DNA of 64,000 nt from Hoeflea sp. (GTDB taxonomy: Bacteria > Pseudomonadota > Alphaproteobacteria > Rhizobiales > Rhizobiaceae): NCBI GenBank assembly GCA_020637795.1, contig JACKJT010000002.1:186001-250000 (forward strand), written 5' to 3'. This document shows positions 45,754-56,459 of this stretch, piece by piece; position 1 is the stretch's first letter; each line of letters starts with the position of its first letter. The translations under genes and the position numbers were made by a program. The notes beneath the pieces were generated by a model. The model made no database searches. It saw only the letters and a program-made list of their open reading frames with translations, and was not told the DNA's origin.

Positions 45754-46089
45754 ATGCATATCCACGTGACCGACCAGGCCGGCGTGCGCCACACGCTCGA
45801 AGCACTCGAAGGCTTCCGGGTGATGGAAATCATCCGCGACTGGGGTCTCAACATCAAGGCCGAATGCGGCGGCGCCTGCGCCTGCGCCACCTGCCATGTG
45901 CATGTCGCGCCCGACTGGACGGATCAGCTGCATCCGATCGAGGCCGAGGAAGAGGACATGCTCGACCAGGCCTTCGATGTGCGCGACAATTCGCGGCTCT
46001 CCTGCCAGCTGCTGATGACCCCCGAACTCGACGGGCTCGAGGTGACGCTGGCGCCCGGCACCGAGGACAGCGACCGCGCCGCGGCCTGA
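45754..46089 (+). CDS. 2Fe-2S ferredoxin (adrenodoxin type)
   Basis: A 111-residue electron carrier. Three of the four cluster cysteines are in AECGGACACATCHVHV (C-x5-C-x2-C) and the fourth in RLSCQLLMT, the ISC-type pattern. It starts 14 bp after the DUF934 gene, so it probably belongs to the cys operon and may feed CysI; this is inference from place. Confidence 0.92.
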   Translation: MHIHVTDQAGVRHTLEALEGFRVMEIIRDWGLNIKAECGGACACATCHVHVAPDWTDQLHPIEAEEEDMLDQAFDVRDNSRLSCQLLMTPELDGLEVTLAPGTEDSDRAAA

Positions 46090-46173
46090 CGGAACGGCTG
46101 GAGCGCAATCCCGACATTATGGCGTCGCTCGCGCTTCTTGCGCCGTTCGGGGCCTCATGCGAATTTGCGGACC

Positions 46174-47067
46174 ATGATCGACAAACTCGAATTCTTCATC
46201 GTGCTGGCGCGGGAGCGGCATTTCGGAAGGGCCGCAGAGGTTTGCGGTGTGACGCAGCCGACGCTGTCAGCCTCCTTGAAGCAGCTTGAAGAGCAGCTGG
46301 GTGTCATCCTCGTCCAGCGCGGCTCGCGGTTTCAGGGGCTCACGCCCGAGGGACAGCGCGTGCTCGAATGGGCCCGGCGCATCGTCGGCGATACCCGCAC
46401 CATGCGCGAGGAGATGAAGGCCGCCCGCAAGGGCCTGTCCGGACATGCCCGCATCGCCGTCATTCCGACGGCCACCTACATGGTCACCGACTTGACGCTG
46501 GCCTTCACCCAGAAACACCCGGCAGTCACGCTGTCGGTGACATCGTGCACCAGCTATCAGGTTCTCTCCCAGCTTGAGAATTTCGAGATCGATGTCGGCA
46601 TCAGCTATCTCGAGAACGAGCCGACCGGCCGCGTCGCCACCGTGCCGCTTTATGCCGAGCGCTATCAGTTGATTACCTCGCAGGAGCAGCAGTATGCCGA
46701 CCGCGAGGCGGTGACCTGGGCCGAGGTCGCCACCCTGCCGCTGTGCCTGCTCACGCCCGACATGCAGAACCGGCGGATCATCAACCAGCACCTTGCCGAG
46801 GCCGGCGCGACGGCCAAGCCGACGCTGGAATCGAACTCGATGATCGTGCTGTTTTCCCACATCAGGACCGGCAAATGGGCCTCCATCATGCCGGTCAATC
46901 TGGCCGAAACACTGGGGTTTGGCGGCGATATCCGGTCAATCCCGATCGTCGAGCCCGACGCGCACCACATCGTCGGCATGATCGCCGCGCCGCGTGAACC
47001 GCATACGCCGATCGTCTCCGCCCTGCTGCATGAGGCCAGGGTCTTCGCGAAAACCCTGTCTGCTTGA
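46174..47067 (+). CDS. LysR-family regulator next to the formate dehydrogenase operon
   Basis: A 297-residue LTTR with the HTH in FIVLARERHFGRAAEVCGVT and TQPTLSASLKQLEEQLG, then a substrate-binding domain (ARIAVIPTATYMVTDLTLAF). It stands directly before fdsG in the same direction, so it is the likely regulator of the fds operon (an FdsR-type protein). Its stop codon overlaps the palindromic site at 47066. ATG 46174 puts the HTH at the N-terminus. Confidence 0.93.
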   Translation: MIDKLEFFIVLARERHFGRAAEVCGVTQPTLSASLKQLEEQLGVILVQRGSRFQGLTPEGQRVLEWARRIVGDTRTMREEMKAARKGLSGHARIAVIPTATYMVTDLTLAFTQKHPAVTLSVTSCTSYQVLSQLENFEIDVGISYLENEPTGRVATVPLYAERYQLITSQEQQYADREAVTWAEVATLPLCLLTPDMQNRRIINQHLAEAGATAKPTLESNSMIVLFSHIRTGKWASIMPVNLAETLGFGGDIRSIPIVEPDAHHIVGMIAAPREPHTPIVSALLHEARVFAKTLSA

Positions 47068-47082
47068 TAGAAGTTTTCTATC
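47066..47082. promoter_or_regulatory. ATAG-N7-CTAT palindrome upstream of fdsG
   Basis: GATAGAA-GTT-TTCTATC is a perfect 17-bp inverted repeat that matches the ATAG-N7-CTAT layout of several LysR-type sites. It begins at the end of the LysR gene and is 82 bp before fdsG. A second short palindrome, CTTGA-T-TCAAG, is at 47101-47111. A role in fds control is inferred. Confidence 0.6.
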
Positions 47083-47163
47083 GCACAACGGATATGGTCT
47101 CTTGATTCAAGCACTTGTTCCCGGCCTAGTGCGGCCACTGTCATGCCGTCGGAGGGATTTGGG

Positions 47164-47639
47164 ATGGAATCACGCAGTGCAGACACCGATATAGCCTCGC
47201 GAACCGAGGCGATTGTCGGGCGGCTGAAGCCGCTCGAGGGACCATTGCTGCCCATTCTGCGCGACATTCAGCGCGAGTTCGGCTACGTGCCGCAGGCGTC
47301 GTTGCCGGTGATTGCCAACGGCCTGAACCTGTCCCGGGCCGAAGTTCATGGCGTCGTCAGCTTCTATCACGACTACCGCGAGGCGCCGGCCGGACGCCAT
47401 GTCATCAAGCTCTGCCGGGCGGAAGCCTGCCAGTCGATGGGCGGTGACGAGCTGGCCGAACGGCTTCTCGGGCTGTTGGGCCTTGACTGGCATGAGACCG
47501 GCGCGGATCGCAAGGTGACGATTGAACCTGTCTATTGCCTCGGATTGTGCGCCTGCGCGCCGGCGGCGATGGTCGATGGCGAAGTGATCGGACGGCTGGA
47601 TGCCGAGATGGTCGATCAGCTGGCGAAGGCGGTGCAGGC

Positions 47640-47643
<4 letters not shown>
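47164..47643 (+). CDS. fdsG: NAD-dependent formate dehydrogenase, gamma subunit FdsG
   Basis: NuoE-like subunit with a 2Fe-2S cluster, bound by CRAEAC and CLGLC (C-x4-C ... C-x3-C). 159 residues with the family core LLPILRDIQREFGYVPQ and VVSFYHDYRE. Passes electrons between FdsA and FdsB. ATG 47164 follows GGAGGGAT. First gene of fdsGBA-fdhD-fdsD; its stop overlaps the fdsB start. Confidence 0.96.
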
Positions 47644-49196
<1,553 letters not shown>

Positions 49197-52088
49197 ATGA
49201 CAATGACGCTGATCCAGGAAATTGACTACGGCACCCCGGCCTCGAAGGCTGAAAAGACCGTCCGGCTCGTCATCGACGGCAACACCATCGAAGTGCCCGA
49301 AGGCACCTCGGTGATGCGCGCCTCGATGGAGGCCGGCATCCAGGTGCCCAAGCTCTGCGCCACCGACATGGTCGACGCCTTCGGCTCCTGCCGGCTCTGC
49401 CTGGTCGAGATCGAGGGCCGCAACGGCACGCCCGCCTCCTGCACCACACCGGTGGCCGAAGGCATGGTGGTCCACACCCAGACCGGACGCTTGAAGGACA
49501 TCCGCCGCGGCGTGATGGAGCTTTACATTTCCGACCATCCGCTCGACTGCCTGACCTGTGCCGCCAACGGCGATTGCGAGCTGCAGGACATGGCCGGCGC
49601 CGTGGGCCTGCGCGACGTGCGCTACGGCTATGACGGCGAGAACCACGTCAAGGCGCGGCAGAACGGCGAAGCCAATCCGCGCTACATGGCGAAGGACGAG
49701 TCCAACCCCTATTTCACCTATGATCCGGCCAAGTGCATCGTCTGCTCGCGCTGCGTGCGCGCCTGCGAGGAAGTGCAGGGCACATTCGCGCTGACCATCG
49801 AGGGCAGGGGCTTCGAAAGCCGCGTCTCGCCCGGCATGCACGAGAGCTTCATGAGTTCGGAATGCGTCTCCTGCGGTGCCTGCGTGCAGGCCTGCCCGAC
49901 GGCGACGCTTCAGGAAAAATCCGTGATCGAGATCGGTCAGCCCGAGCACTCGGTGGTCACGACTTGCGCCTATTGCGGCGTCGGCTGCTCCTTCAAGGCG
50001 GAAATGCGCGGCGAGGAAGTCGTCCGCATGGTGCCGTGGAAGGACGGCAAGGCCAATCGCGGCCATTCCTGCGTCAAGGGCCGCTTCGCCTGGGGCTACG
50101 CCACCCACCAGGACCGGATTCTCAACCCGATGGTGCGCGAGAAGATCACCGATCCCTGGCGTGAAGTCTCCTGGGAAGAGGCCTTCGCCCATGTCGCCAA
50201 GGAATTCCGCCGGCTGCAGTTCCAGTACGGCAAGGGCGCCATCGGCGGCATTACCTCCTCGCGCTGCACCAACGAGGAAACCTTCCTGGTGCAGAAACTG
50301 GTGCGCGCCGGCTTCGGCAACAACAATGTCGACACCTGCGCCCGCGTCTGCCATTCACCGACCGGCTACGGCCTCGGCAAGGCATTCGGCACCTCGGCCG
50401 GCACCCAGGATTTCGATTCCGTCGAACACACCGACGTCGTCATCCTGATTGGCGCCAACCCCACCGACGGTCACCCGGTGTTTGCCTCGCGGCTGAAGAA
50501 GCGGCTCAGGCAGGGCGTCAAGCTGATCGTCATCGATCCGCGCCGCATCGACCTGGTGCGCTCCGCCCATATCGAGGCGAGCCATCATCTGCCCTTGCGG
50601 CCCGGCACCAATGTCGCGGTGCTGACAGCACTCGCCCATGTGATCGTCACCGAGGGCCTGTTCGACGAAGCCTTCATCCGCGAGCGCTGCGACTGGTCGG
50701 AATTCGAGGACTGGGCTTCTTTCGTCGCCGATCCGGCCCATTCGCCCGAAGCCACCGAAGTCTACACCGGCGTTCCCGCCGAGGAACTGCGCGGCGCGGC
50801 CCGGCTCTATGCCCGTGGCGGCAATGGCGCGATCTATTACGGCCTCGGCGTCACCGAGCACAGCCAGGGCTCGACCACGGTGATGGCGATCGCCAACCTT
50901 GCCATGGCCACTGGCAATATCGGCCGTCCCGGCGTCGGCGTGAACCCGCTCCGCGGCCAGAACAACGTCCAGGGCGCCTGCGACATGGGCTCGTTCCCGC
51001 ACGAGCTGCCGGGCTACCGGCACATTTCCGGCTCGGAAGTCCGCGACGTGTTCGAAAAACTCTGGGGCGTCGAACTCAATCCCGAACCGGGCTTGCGGAT
51101 CCCGAACATGCTCGACGCGGCCGTCGACGGCACCTTCCGCGGCATCTACATTCAGGGCGAGGACATCCTGCAGTCCGATCCCGACACCAAGCACGTCAAG
51201 GCGGGGCTTGAGGCGATGGAATGCGTCGTCGTCCACGACCTGTTCCTGAACGAGACCGCCAACTATGCCCATGTCTTCCTGCCGGGCTCGACCTTCCTCG
51301 AGAAGGACGGCACCTTCACCAATGCCGAGCGCCGTATCAACCGCGTGCGCAAGGTGATGAGCCCGAAGAACGGGCTGGCCGACTGGGAAGTGACCTTGAA
51401 ACTTGCTCAGGCCATGGGGCTCGGCTGGCACTACAATCATCCCTCTGAAATCATGGATGAAATTGCCGCCACCACGCCGAGCTTCGCCAACGTCACTTAT
51501 CAGTTGCTCGAGGAGAAGGGGTCGGTGCAGTGGCCCTGCAACGAGGCCAAGCCGGACGGCACCCCGGTCATGCATCTCGATGGCTTCGTGCGCGGCAAGG
51601 GCAAGTTCATCCGCACCGAATATGTCGCGACCGACGAGCGCACCGGCCCGCGCTTCCCGCTGCTTCTGACCACCGGCCGGATCTTGAGCCAGTACAATGT
51701 CGGCGCCCAGACCCGGCGCACCGACAATGTCGCCTGGCATGCCGAGGACCGTCTGGAGATCCATCCGCACGACGCCGAACAGCGCGGCATCCGCGAGGGC
51801 GATCTGGTCAAGCTGTCGAGCCGCTCGGGCGAGACCGCGCTGCATGCCACCATTACCGAACGCGTGGCGCCCGGCGTGGTCTACACCACGTTCCACCATC
51901 CCGGCACCCAGGCCAACGTGATCACCACCGATTTCACCGACTGGGCGACGAGTTGCCCGGAATACAAGGTGACCGCGGTGCAGGTGTCACCGTCCAACGG
52001 TCCAACGGCCTGGCAGCAGGATTACGAGGCGCAAGCCACGCAATCCCGGCGGATTGCCAGGGAAGACGCGCTTGAGCCCGCCGAATAA
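49197..52088 (+). CDS. fdsA: NAD-dependent formate dehydrogenase, catalytic alpha subunit FdsA
   Basis: Molybdenum enzyme that oxidises formate to CO2. 963 residues. Order: plant-type 2Fe-2S (AFGSCRLCLVE), His/Cys 4Fe-4S (DCLTCAANGDCELQ), two ferredoxin-type clusters (CIVCSRCVRACEE, CVSCGACVQACPTA), 4Fe-4S of the Mo domain (CAYCGVGC), then the bis-MGD domains. The Mo ligand is Cys385 followed by His386 in DTCARVCHSP, a cysteine, not selenocysteine. Cytosolic; no Tat signal. Confidence 0.98.
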   Translation: MTMTLIQEIDYGTPASKAEKTVRLVIDGNTIEVPEGTSVMRASMEAGIQVPKLCATDMVDAFGSCRLCLVEIEGRNGTPASCTTPVAEGMVVHTQTGRLKDIRRGVMELYISDHPLDCLTCAANGDCELQDMAGAVGLRDVRYGYDGENHVKARQNGEANPRYMAKDESNPYFTYDPAKCIVCSRCVRACEEVQGTFALTIEGRGFESRVSPGMHESFMSSECVSCGACVQACPTATLQEKSVIEIGQPEHSVVTTCAYCGVGCSFKAEMRGEEVVRMVPWKDGKANRGHSCVKGRFAWGYATHQDRILNPMVREKITDPWREVSWEEAFAHVAKEFRRLQFQYGKGAIGGITSSRCTNEETFLVQKLVRAGFGNNNVDTCARVCHSPTGYGLGKAFGTSAGTQDFDSVEHTDVVILIGANPTDGHPVFASRLKKRLRQGVKLIVIDPRRIDLVRSAHIEASHHLPLRPGTNVAVLTALAHVIVTEGLFDEAFIRERCDWSEFEDWASFVADPAHSPEATEVYTGVPAEELRGAARLYARGGNGAIYYGLGVTEHSQGSTTVMAIANLAMATGNIGRPGVGVNPLRGQNNVQGACDMGSFPHELPGYRHISGSEVRDVFEKLWGVELNPEPGLRIPNMLDAAVDGTFRGIYIQGEDILQSDPDTKHVKAGLEAMECVVVHDLFLNETANYAHVFLPGSTFLEKDGTFTNAERRINRVRKVMSPKNGLADWEVTLKLAQAMGLGWHYNHPSEIMDEIAATTPSFANVTYQLLEEKGSVQWPCNEAKPDGTPVMHLDGFVRGKGKFIRTEYVATDERTGPRFPLLLTTGRILSQYNVGAQTRRTDNVAWHAEDRLEIHPHDAEQRGIREGDLVKLSSRSGETALHATITERVAPGVVYTTFHHPGTQANVITTDFTDWATSCPEYKVTAVQVSPSNGPTAWQQDYEAQATQSRRIAREDALEPAE

Positions 52089-52119
52089 AGGCGGGGTTGA
52101 GCGTCCGGGAGGAGCCGAC

Positions 52120-52950
52120 ATGGCAAAAGCCATTCCCAGCACGGCGGTTGCGCCCCGCATAGCGGTCAGGGCAGGGGTTGCAACGCCCGGATCGCGGGCC
52201 TTGCCCGAGGAGGTGCCTGTCGCGCTGTCCTTCGGCGGTACCACCCAGGCCGTGATGATGGCGACGCCGGATGATCTCGAGGATTTCGGCATCGGCTTTG
52301 CGCTGTCGGAAGCCATCATCCGCGCCCCCGAGGACATTGTGTCGATGGAAATCGTCGAGGCGGATCAGGGCTTTGACATCCAGATGCAGCTGGCGGAAGG
52401 GTTGCAGGCAGCGTTTTCCGCCCGCCGTCGCAAGATGGCCGGACCGGTCGGCTGCGGCCTCTGCGGCATTGAATCCATCGAGGAAGCGCTCAGGGCCTTG
52501 CCGGATCGCAAGGCGGTGGAACTCGCCTTTAGCGGCGACGATATCCGCGAGGCCGTACGGTCGCTGTCGATGCACCAGAAGCTTCGTGCCGAAACCGGCG
52601 CGGTGCACGCGGCAGGTTTCTATCACCCGGGCAAGGGCATGGTTTGCGTGCGCGAGGATGTCGGCCGCCACAACGCGCTCGACAAGCTGATCGGCGCCAT
52701 TGCCCGCTCCGGCGCAAGTGCATCCGACGGCGCGCTCGTCATCACCAGCCGCGTCTCGGTCGACATGGTGCAGAAGGCCGTGATCGCCGGCACCGGCCTG
52801 CTGGTCGCGGTCTCCGCGCCGACAGGGCTTGCCGTGCGGACCGCCGAAGCCTCGGGCCTGACGCTTGTCGGCATCGCCCGTGGCGCGGATTTTGACATCT
52901 TCACCCGGCCAGACCGGATCAGACAAGGAGTTGAAAGCGATGTCGCCTGA
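52120..52950 (+). CDS. fdhD: Formate dehydrogenase accessory sulfurtransferase FdhD
   Basis: Transfers sulfur to the molybdenum cofactor of FdsA. 276 residues: EEVPVALSFGG, the CxxC loop GPVGCGLCGIES, and DVGRHNALDKLIGA. The position (FdsC place) between fdsA and fdsD is the usual one. ATG 52120 is chosen because GGGAGGAG lies just before; the frame extends upstream into fdsA but without family sequence. Overlaps fdsD by 11 bp. Confidence 0.96.
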   Translation: MAKAIPSTAVAPRIAVRAGVATPGSRALPEEVPVALSFGGTTQAVMMATPDDLEDFGIGFALSEAIIRAPEDIVSMEIVEADQGFDIQMQLAEGLQAAFSARRRKMAGPVGCGLCGIESIEEALRALPDRKAVELAFSGDDIREAVRSLSMHQKLRAETGAVHAAGFYHPGKGMVCVREDVGRHNALDKLIGAIARSGASASDGALVITSRVSVDMVQKAVIAGTGLLVAVSAPTGLAVRTAEASGLTLVGIARGADFDIFTRPDRIRQGVESDVA

Positions 52951-53173
52951 CAAACTGCGCTACCAGGCCAACCAGATCGCCACCTTCTTCGCTTCCCAGC
53001 CGGAGGCCGAGCAGATCGAAGGCGTTGCCGACCACATCAACAAGTTCTGGGATCCGCGCATGCGCACGCAGCTATTCGAGATCACCGACGAGAGCACCGA
53101 GGGCTTCAAGCCGATGGTGGTGGCAGCGCTCGGCAAGATCCGGCGGCCGGAAAAAGCGCCGGCGGCGGGCTGA
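52940..53173 (+). CDS. fdsD: Formate dehydrogenase delta subunit FdsD
   Basis: Small 77-residue subunit that stabilises the Fds complex and helps cofactor insertion. It shows the family pattern LRYQANQIATFFASQPE ... VADHINKFWDPRMR. Starts inside the end of fdhD, with AAGGAG upstream. Last gene of the operon. Confidence 0.93.
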   Translation: MSPDKLRYQANQIATFFASQPEAEQIEGVADHINKFWDPRMRTQLFEITDESTEGFKPMVVAALGKIRRPEKAPAAG

Positions 53174-53188
53174 GCCCTTCGCCGCCTC

Positions 53189-53467
53189 TCAGCTGAAAAC
53201 AGTCTTGCTGCAGGGGTTGCCCATCACGGCATCCTTGCACAGGCTGCAGAAGAGCCCATGCTCGATGCCGGATTTCGGATCCGTGTTCTCCGCGACCTCG
53301 ACGCACTCCGGGAGATCAAGCCGTCGCAAAAGCGCGGCGGTGTCGAGGTCCGCGTCGAAATAGACCCATTCGCGGCAGTTTCTGGACCATGGCTGGCCAC
53401 GGTAGGTTTCCGCGATCCCGGCAGCCTGGAGAGCCTGCTCCAAAGGGTACAAATGCTCGCAAACCAA
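53189..53467 (-). CDS. Conserved small cysteine-rich protein, unknown function
   Basis: A 92-residue protein with six cysteines (3, 31, 55, 74, 77, 86), including a CSLC pair before KDAVMG, and a central WSRNCREWVYFD. The pattern, with residues spaced CEH ... NCREWVYFD ... DPKSG ... CxxCxDAVMG, looks like a conserved hypothetical family of rhizobia and could bind a metal; no function is known. The start is a TTG at 53467 with AAGG some way upstream, so it is uncertain. Convergent with fdsD, 15 bp apart. Confidence 0.7.
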   Translation of the reverse strand: MVCEHLYPLEQALQAAGIAETYRGQPWSRNCREWVYFDADLDTAALLRRLDLPECVEVAENTDPKSGIEHGLFCSLCKDAVMGNPCSKTVFS

Positions 53468-53588
53468 AATGCTCGACCTTGAAAAAGTAACGGGCCAGCC
53501 GGAAGTTATTCGACTCCGGGGTTTCCCACCTTGATATCATTTCGTATCGAGAGTGTATTCAGGGTCAAGCAATCCAGCCGGTGGTTTC

Positions 53589-54002
53589 ATGGAACTGTTG
53601 TTTCAGCTTTTGATAATGGCAGTTGGCTACGCCTTCGGCATGGTTGCGATCGGGATCGTGAAAATTGCGGGTGTGGCGTTCACATTCAACAGTGCGGCAC
53701 TGATGGTGCTGGTCTTCCCGATCGTTTCCGCCTTGATGGCTGAGGGATTTACAAAACTCTGGCTGTCCACGCCGGGTACCCTGGGTCTCGGCGGGCTGGT
53801 TGCCTTTATGCCGATGTTGGTCGCCGGTCTGACAAGCGCAATTGCAGCAATCGTCGCACAAAGATTGATGGTGCCGCTCGATCCCGACAGCGGGCGAAGC
53901 TCCGAAAGCCTGACCGGCTGGCTGCTGTTGGCCATCGCCTGCATCGTCGTGACGCTGGCCTTGTGGCGGTTCTGGCCCGAGCCAAGGGCCAGGCTATGGT
54001 GA
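53589..54002 (+). CDS. Small membrane protein, unknown
   Basis: A 137-residue hydrophobic protein with about four helices (LLFQLLIMAVGYAFGMVAIG; ALMVLVFPIVSALMAEGF; GGLVAFMPMLVAGLTSAIAA; WLLLAIACIVVTLALWRFW). No family recognised. Its base composition is slightly less GC-rich than its neighbours. ATG 53589 has only a weak GGTGG upstream. Confidence 0.6.
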   Translation: MELLFQLLIMAVGYAFGMVAIGIVKIAGVAFTFNSAALMVLVFPIVSALMAEGFTKLWLSTPGTLGLGGLVAFMPMLVAGLTSAIAAIVAQRLMVPLDPDSGRSSESLTGWLLLAIACIVVTLALWRFWPEPRARLW

Positions 54003-54043
54003 TCCGTTCAGCGAAATCCGGCTCAACGGATTGATTTGGAAAG

Positions 54044-54691
54044 TCATTCCCGTGGCATCGGCGGCTTGAGAAACCAGACCCGCTCGAGCGCCTCGAGGCC
54101 TTTGAAGCCTCCGGCCACGTCATCCATGGCCAGGGTCGATATGTCGTAGCTGTCGCCATAGCTTTGCTCAACCTCGTCGCTGTCAATGGAAAAGGGTGGC
54201 CCGTCGAGCACCGAAGTGTCGTATTCGAACGTAATCAGCAACTGCGGCGCCTTGCCGGAAATATTCGCAATGTGGGGGGCATATGCCGTGCGCATGTCCA
54301 TGGGCAGGGCAACAAAGGCCGCCCGGTCGAAGACGGCATCGACGGGGCCGAGCATGGTTCTCGTCAGCGCAAAGACGTCGCCGACGAAGATGTCGATGTC
54401 AGGGCCGCTGTAGCGCTTGAGCTCCCCGAGAGCCGAGATTGACGGCTCCACCTCAAGCTCTTCAAACAATTGCACGATCGCCATCTCGCTGAGCTCCGCT
54501 CCGGCCACTCGGTAGCCCTGTGACAGCAGCCAGGCGATGTCGCGCGTCTTTCCGCACAACGGAAGGAAGATCCGTGACCGGTCTACCAGTCCAAGCGCAT
54601 GAAAATGCGCCACCAGCAGCTTGTTCGGCTCCCCCTGGTGAAAGCCGATGCGCCCGCTTTCCCAGCGGTCGTGCCAGAAGCTGTGTTCCAT
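54044..54691 (-). CDS. tpm: Thiopurine S-methyltransferase
   Basis: SAM-dependent methyltransferase of the TPMT family, in bacteria also active on selenium and tellurium compounds. 215 residues, near the usual 218. Seen: N-terminal FWHDRWESGRIGFHQGEPN, the SAM site RIFLPLCGKTRDIAWLLSQG, AELSEMAI and DRAAFVALP. ATG 54691 gives the standard N-terminus MEHSFWHDRW. It follows lrgB by 10 bp on the same strand, so it may be in that transcript. Confidence 0.93.
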   Translation of the reverse strand: MEHSFWHDRWESGRIGFHQGEPNKLLVAHFHALGLVDRSRIFLPLCGKTRDIAWLLSQGYRVAGAELSEMAIVQLFEELEVEPSISALGELKRYSGPDIDIFVGDVFALTRTMLGPVDAVFDRAAFVALPMDMRTAYAPHIANISGKAPQLLITFEYDTSVLDGPPFSIDSDEVEQSYGDSYDISTLAMDDVAGGFKGLEALERVWFLKPPMPRE

Positions 54692-54701
54692 GCCAGTCCT
54701 C

Positions 54702-55418
54702 TCAGAAAAACAGCCGCCATATGAGCGGCAGCAGGATTGCGGTCGCAAGCGCATTGAGCCCCATGGCCAGGCCGGAGAAGGCACCGGCCAGTTCGTTGAC
54801 CTGCAGCGCCCGGGCGGTGCCGATGCCGTGGCTGGCCGTGCCCATCGCCAGCCCGCGGGCGCGCCAGTCCCTGATCCGCAGCAGATTGAGAACCATCGGT
54901 CCGATCACCGCGCCGAGAATGCCGGTGAGGATCACCAGCACCGCGGTCAGCGACGGCAGCCCGCCCAGTTGCTCGGTGATGCCCATGGCGACGGGCGCGG
55001 TCACCGATTTCGGCGCCAGCGACAGCAATGTCTCGCGGCTGGCGCCAAGCAGCCACCCAAGGCCCACGGCGGTACCGATCGCCGTCAGCGAGCCCGAGAT
55101 GAGGCTCACGACCAGCGCTAAGGCAGAGCGCCGCACCCGCTCGAATTGCCTGTAGAGCGGGATCGCCAGCGCCACCGTTGCGGGGCCGAGCAGGAAGTGC
55201 ACGAACTGCGCGCCCTCGAAATAGGTCGGGTAGGGGGTCTCAGTCAGTGTCAGAATGGCGACCAGCAGGATCACCGCCGTCATCACCGGATTGAGAAACG
55301 GCTTGTGCCTGGCGCGCTCGTAAATCCAGCTGCCGGCCTGGAAGGCAGCCAGCGTCAGCGTCAGGAACAAAAGCGGGCTGGCGCTGAGATAGACCCAGAC
55401 TTCGGTAAGGTCAGTCAT
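54702..55418 (-). CDS. lrgB: LrgB family membrane protein
   Basis: Partner of the LrgA/CidA holin-like protein. 238 residues, about seven helices; typical stretches are FLLGPATVALAIPLYRQ, LAPKSVTAPVAMGI and GTASHGIGTARALQ, all hallmarks of LrgB/YohK. Linked to murein hydrolase control, overflow metabolism or pyruvate export in other bacteria. Overlaps lrgA by 8 bp. Confidence 0.94.
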   Translation of the reverse strand: MTDLTEVWVYLSASPLLFLTLTLAAFQAGSWIYERARHKPFLNPVMTAVILLVAILTLTETPYPTYFEGAQFVHFLLGPATVALAIPLYRQFERVRRSALALVVSLISGSLTAIGTAVGLGWLLGASRETLLSLAPKSVTAPVAMGITEQLGGLPSLTAVLVILTGILGAVIGPMVLNLLRIRDWRARGLAMGTASHGIGTARALQVNELAGAFSGLAMGLNALATAILLPLIWRLFF

Positions 55419-55779
55419 CGGCTTTCGTCGCCTCCGCGCTCAGGCTGCCGCGCGCCAGCCGGCTCATCACGAGCGCGGTCACAGCAATGGTGGCCACCGT
55501 CGAGCCGATCAGCGCCACGGTGATCGGCAGCAGATCTTGCCCGATGAGACCCAGATGCGCCATCACCCCGACGCCAGCGGGCACGAACAGAAGCGAGAGG
55601 TTTTTCAACAGCGTATCACCCACAGCGCCAACCGTATCGGGCACCGAGCCGCGGAGAACCAGCAACGCAAACAACAGCGCCATGCCGGCCACCGGGCCGG
55701 GAAGCGGCAGCCCGAAAAACCGGGTGACGAGTTCGCCGATCAACTGGCAGGTCAGGATGAGCGTCAGGGCTGACAACAT
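55411..55779 (-). CDS. lrgA: LrgA/CidA family holin-like membrane protein
   Basis: 122 residues with four helices; motifs LILTCQLIGELV, LPLPGPVAGMALLFALL and LLFVPAGVGVM are typical of CidA/LrgA. The start MLSALTLIL at 55779 is chosen because the first helix then begins directly. It forms an operon with lrgB (8-bp overlap) and possibly tpm. Confidence 0.92.
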   Translation of the reverse strand: MLSALTLILTCQLIGELVTRFFGLPLPGPVAGMALLFALLVLRGSVPDTVGAVGDTLLKNLSLLFVPAGVGVMAHLGLIGQDLLPITVALIGSTVATIAVTALVMSRLARGSLSAEATKADD

Positions 55780-55850
55780 GGGCGGACACCTGTGGGGCGA
55801 GGGGCACGAACGCGGATACTGCCAGATTCCCTGGCCGCGCCCCAACCGTT

Positions 55851-56288
55851 TTATGTCACCGCGCCAACCCCGGCCGCCAGCACGGCGTAGCGCCCGATCT
55901 TGCCGATCGAGACCAGGATAAGGAACCGCCACAGAGGCTCGCGCATGATCCCGGCGACGAGCGTCAGAGGATCGCCGATGATCGGCACCCAGGCGAGCAG
56001 CAGCGACCAGTAGCCGAAACGTTGATACTGCACCTGGGCGCGCTCAAGCTGGCGGGCGCTCGCCGGAAACCATCTGCGTCCGCGAAACCGCTCGACGCCG
56101 CGGCCGATCAGCCAGTTGATCACCGAGCCAAGGATGTTGCCGAGGCTGGCGACCGCCACCAGCGCAGCCACCGGCTGGCCTCCGGCAAGGATAAGCCCGG
56201 TGAGCACGCTTTCCGACTGCGCCGGAACTAGCGTCGCGGCCAGCAGGGCGGCAAGAAACAGGCTGCCATAGGCGGCGAGATCGGTCAT
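55851..56288 (-). CDS. YqaA-type membrane protein (VTT domain family)
   Basis: A 145-residue membrane protein. AYGSLFLAALLAATLVP with QSESVL, then GNILGSVINWLIGRG and PIIGDPLTLVAGIMREPLW, fit the YqaA/DedA-related family. ATG 56288 is used; a TTG at 56309 is an alternative start. It is divergent from the MarR gene, with the tandem palindromes in between, so it might share that control. Confidence 0.87.
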   Translation of the reverse strand: MTDLAAYGSLFLAALLAATLVPAQSESVLTGLILAGGQPVAALVAVASLGNILGSVINWLIGRGVERFRGRRWFPASARQLERAQVQYQRFGYWSLLLAWVPIIGDPLTLVAGIMREPLWRFLILVSIGKIGRYAVLAAGVGAVT

Positions 56289-56459
56289 GCGCAAGCGGGC
56301 CTTTGGCAAGCGGGTCCAATAGTCATCCAGTTCCTGCCTATAGAAACCGCGGCCTCCCGGCCAGTGTCGGTTCGACAGGATCGGGGCTGATTTCGGCGAA
56401 ACCGAAGAATTGGCAATGATTTCAGTGAATTGCGCAGTCGACGGTGCAATCTGTAATTA

